This document shows positions 5,809 through 6,906 of a stretch of 6,906 nucleotides of DNA, piece by piece (within the stretch, counting starts at the first letter, position 1; each line of letters starts with the position of its first letter). The notes under the pieces are model-generated. The model was not told where the DNA came from, did not search any database, and worked only from the letters and a program-made list of their open reading frames with translations. The position numbers and the translations under genes are program-made. Origin of the DNA: Oscillospiraceae bacterium (GTDB lineage: Bacteria > Bacillota > Clostridia > Oscillospirales > Acutalibacteraceae); NCBI GenBank assembly GCA_902761265.1, contig CACWJV010000135.1, positions 1 to 6,906 of the forward strand. Reading direction: 5' to 3'.

Positions 5809-5826
5809 GAAAGCTTCTTGTAAAAT
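5798..5826 (+). promoter_or_regulatory. Promoter of tmcAL, overlapping the preceding terminator
   Basis: The -35 box TTGACT (5798-5803, five of six consensus bases) and the -10 box TAAAAT (5821-5826, five of six) are 17 bp apart. The -35 box begins inside the 3' arm of the terminator hairpin (5793-5800) and runs into its T-tract. The predicted start is near 5833, with an SD AAAGGAG at 5843-5849. Confidence 0.78.
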
Positions 5827-5857
5827 GAGGACAGTTTATCTGAAAGGAGCGTTTTTC

Positions 5858-6906
5858 GTGCGCGTTGCAGGCTTTGTCAGCGAACTCAATCCGTTTCATA
5901 ACGGACATGCCTATTTCATCTCGCGGCTGCGTTCTGCCGGCGTCACCCATGTGGTTACAGCCATGAGCGGCAGTTTTGTGCAGCGCGGGGAAGCGGCGGT
6001 TGCCGACAAGTTTTTGCGCGCCGAAGCGGCCGTTCGAAACGGGGCCGATCTGGTGCTGGATCTGCCGGTGCCCTGGGCGCTCGGCAGCGCCGAAAGCTTT
6101 GCCCGCGGCGGCGTGTCGCTGCTTGTTGCGTTCGGCTGCGATGTGCTGGCGTTCGGCTGCGAAACCGAGAACGCAGCACTGCTGCAAACCACGGCTGCGC
6201 TGCTTTCACGGGACGACGTGCGTGCATCTGGCGCTGCGCGGATGAAATGCGGCTGTACCTATCCTGCCGCTATGGCACAAGCGCTGGAGGCGATGGGTGA
6301 AGCGGACGCGGTGCGGCTGCTGACTGCGCCGAATAATGTGCTGGCGGTCGAATACCTCAAAGCGCTGCGCGAACTGCGTGTCAATCTTCCGGTGCTGCCT
6401 GTCCTGCGTGCCGGCGCAGCCCACGACGGCGAACTGACAGCCGGTCCAATCCAGTCCGCGTCCGCGCTGCGCAGTCTCGCGTCCGCGCTGCGCAGTCTCC
6501 CTGACATCGCTTCCATGCGTCCGTATCTGCCGCCGGTGGCGTATGAAATCTTTGCAAGTCACCCCGATCGACTGCTGGATCACGAAAACTTTGAAACAGC
6601 GGTGCTTACTGCACTGCGGCTGCTGCCGGACGACGCCTTTGACCGGTTCGTTGCCGACCGCAGCGGCCTTGCCGAACGCTTGCGCAAAGCGGTGCGGCAG
6701 GCTCGTTCGCTCTCGCAGCTTTATGATCTTGCCAAAACCAAAAATCTCACCCATGCCAAAATCCGCCGGGAAGCGATGCACCTGTTTTTGCAGATCGATC
6801 CATCGTTTGAAAAAGAAACGCCGCCGTTCGCGCGCATACTTGCGGCAAACGCCCGCGGTCTGGAACTGCTGGCAAGACGAAACTGCTCGATTCCGGTTAT
6901 CACGAA
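5858..6906 (+). CDS. tmcAL: tRNA(Met) cytidine acetate ligase, TmcAL/YlbM family (3' end outside window)
   Basis: TmcAL activates acetate with ATP and makes N4-acetylcytidine at the wobble position (C34) of elongator tRNA-Met. The first 349 residues are present; relatives are about 400-415, so roughly 50-65 are missing at the right edge. Landmarks: the nucleotidyltransferase HxGH motif NPFHNGHAY (11-19), MSGSFVQRGE (36-45), DLPVPWALGSAE (68-79), FGCE (99-102), KCGCTYP (130-136), NNVLAVEY (159-166), the SASALR segment (200-205), TKNLTHAKIRRE (294-305) and PPFARILAANARGLELL. The start is GTG, with AAAGGAG 8 nt upstream; no ATG occurs before residue 36. A perfect 21-bp in-frame duplication doubles ASALRSL (201-214) at the conserved SAxAIR-like motif. 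The usual Tyr before NPFHNGH is Leu. It has its own promoter just after the DUF1540 terminator. Confidence 0.93.
   Translation, partial: MRVAGFVSELNPFHNGHAYFISRLRSAGVTHVVTAMSGSFVQRGEAAVADKFLRAEAAVRNGADLVLDLPVPWALGSAESFARGGVSLLVAFGCDVLAFGCETENAALLQTTAALLSRDDVRASGAARMKCGCTYPAAMAQALEAMGEADAVRLLTAPNNVLAVEYLKALRELRVNLPVLPVLRAGAAHDGELTAGPIQSASALRSLASALRSLPDIASMRPYLPPVAYEIFASHPDRLLDHENFETAVLTALRLLPDDAFDRFVADRSGLAERLRKAVRQARSLSQLYDLAKTKNLTHAKIRREAMHLFLQIDPSFEKETPPFARILAANARGLELLARRNCSIPVIT
6457..6499 (+). repeat. Perfect 21-bp tandem duplication inside tmcAL
   Basis: The 21-nt unit at 6458-6478 is repeated without change at 6479-6499, and one more base (C6457 = C6478) also matches. The period is seven codons and the copies lie on codon boundaries, so the protein reads ASALRSL twice. 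No third copy is seen. The identity of both copies suggests a recent slippage or duplication. Confidence 0.95.

Noticed and set aside
5696..6781. Several minus-strand frames opposite DUF1540 and tmcAL
   Set aside because: They are shadows of GC-rich codon use; the plus-strand frame from 5858 carries the conserved TmcAL motifs throughout.

Overview
The window looks like chromosomal DNA from a moderately GC-rich member of the Firmicutes, most likely class Clostridia (an Oscillospirales or Ruminococcaceae-like lineage is my guess). The evidence is a canonical T-box leader in front of pheS, a MazF/EndoA toxin very close to the Bacillus form, a DUF1540 protein, a TmcAL-type tRNA-modification enzyme, strong AGGAGG-like ribosome binding sites, and simple hairpin plus U-tract terminators. 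No mobile element, CRISPR array, rRNA or tRNA gene is visible.

Left part (1-1832, minus strand): a phenylalanyl-tRNA synthetase operon, pheS then pheT (pheT runs off the left edge). It is led by an approximately 330-nt T-box riboswitch with a UUC (Phe) specifier, stem III, the conserved antiterminator element and a competing terminator. A good sigma-A-type promoter starts it. Back to back with that promoter is the start of the plus-strand genes.

Middle (1851-3985, plus strand): a fused NAD(P)HX epimerase/dehydratase (nnr, 515 aa) is followed after 129 nt by a MazF/EndoA-type mRNA interferase with no antitoxin gene next to it, then a short terminator. In many Firmicutes nnr, alr and the endoAI-endoA pair lie close together. 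Here alr and the antitoxin are absent between them.

Right part (4044-6906, plus strand): three transcription units. The first is a secreted protein of unknown function (468 aa, signal peptide, aromatic amphipathic C-terminus) with its own strong promoter and terminator. The second is a 57-aa Cys-rich DUF1540 protein lying just behind that terminator. The third is tmcAL, tRNA(Met) cytidine acetate ligase, which is cut by the right edge. Its promoter -35 box lies inside the preceding terminator hairpin, and the gene carries a perfect 21-bp in-frame tandem duplication over a conserved nucleotide-binding motif.

Functionally, pheST, tmcAL and mazF all concern tRNA or translation, while nnr is metabolite repair. 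Apart from pheS-pheT and possibly nnr-mazF, the genes look independently transcribed. I see no clear new multi-gene system. The most interesting items are the antitoxin-less EndoA with a possible self-cleavage site, the tmcAL motif duplication and the unknown secreted protein.
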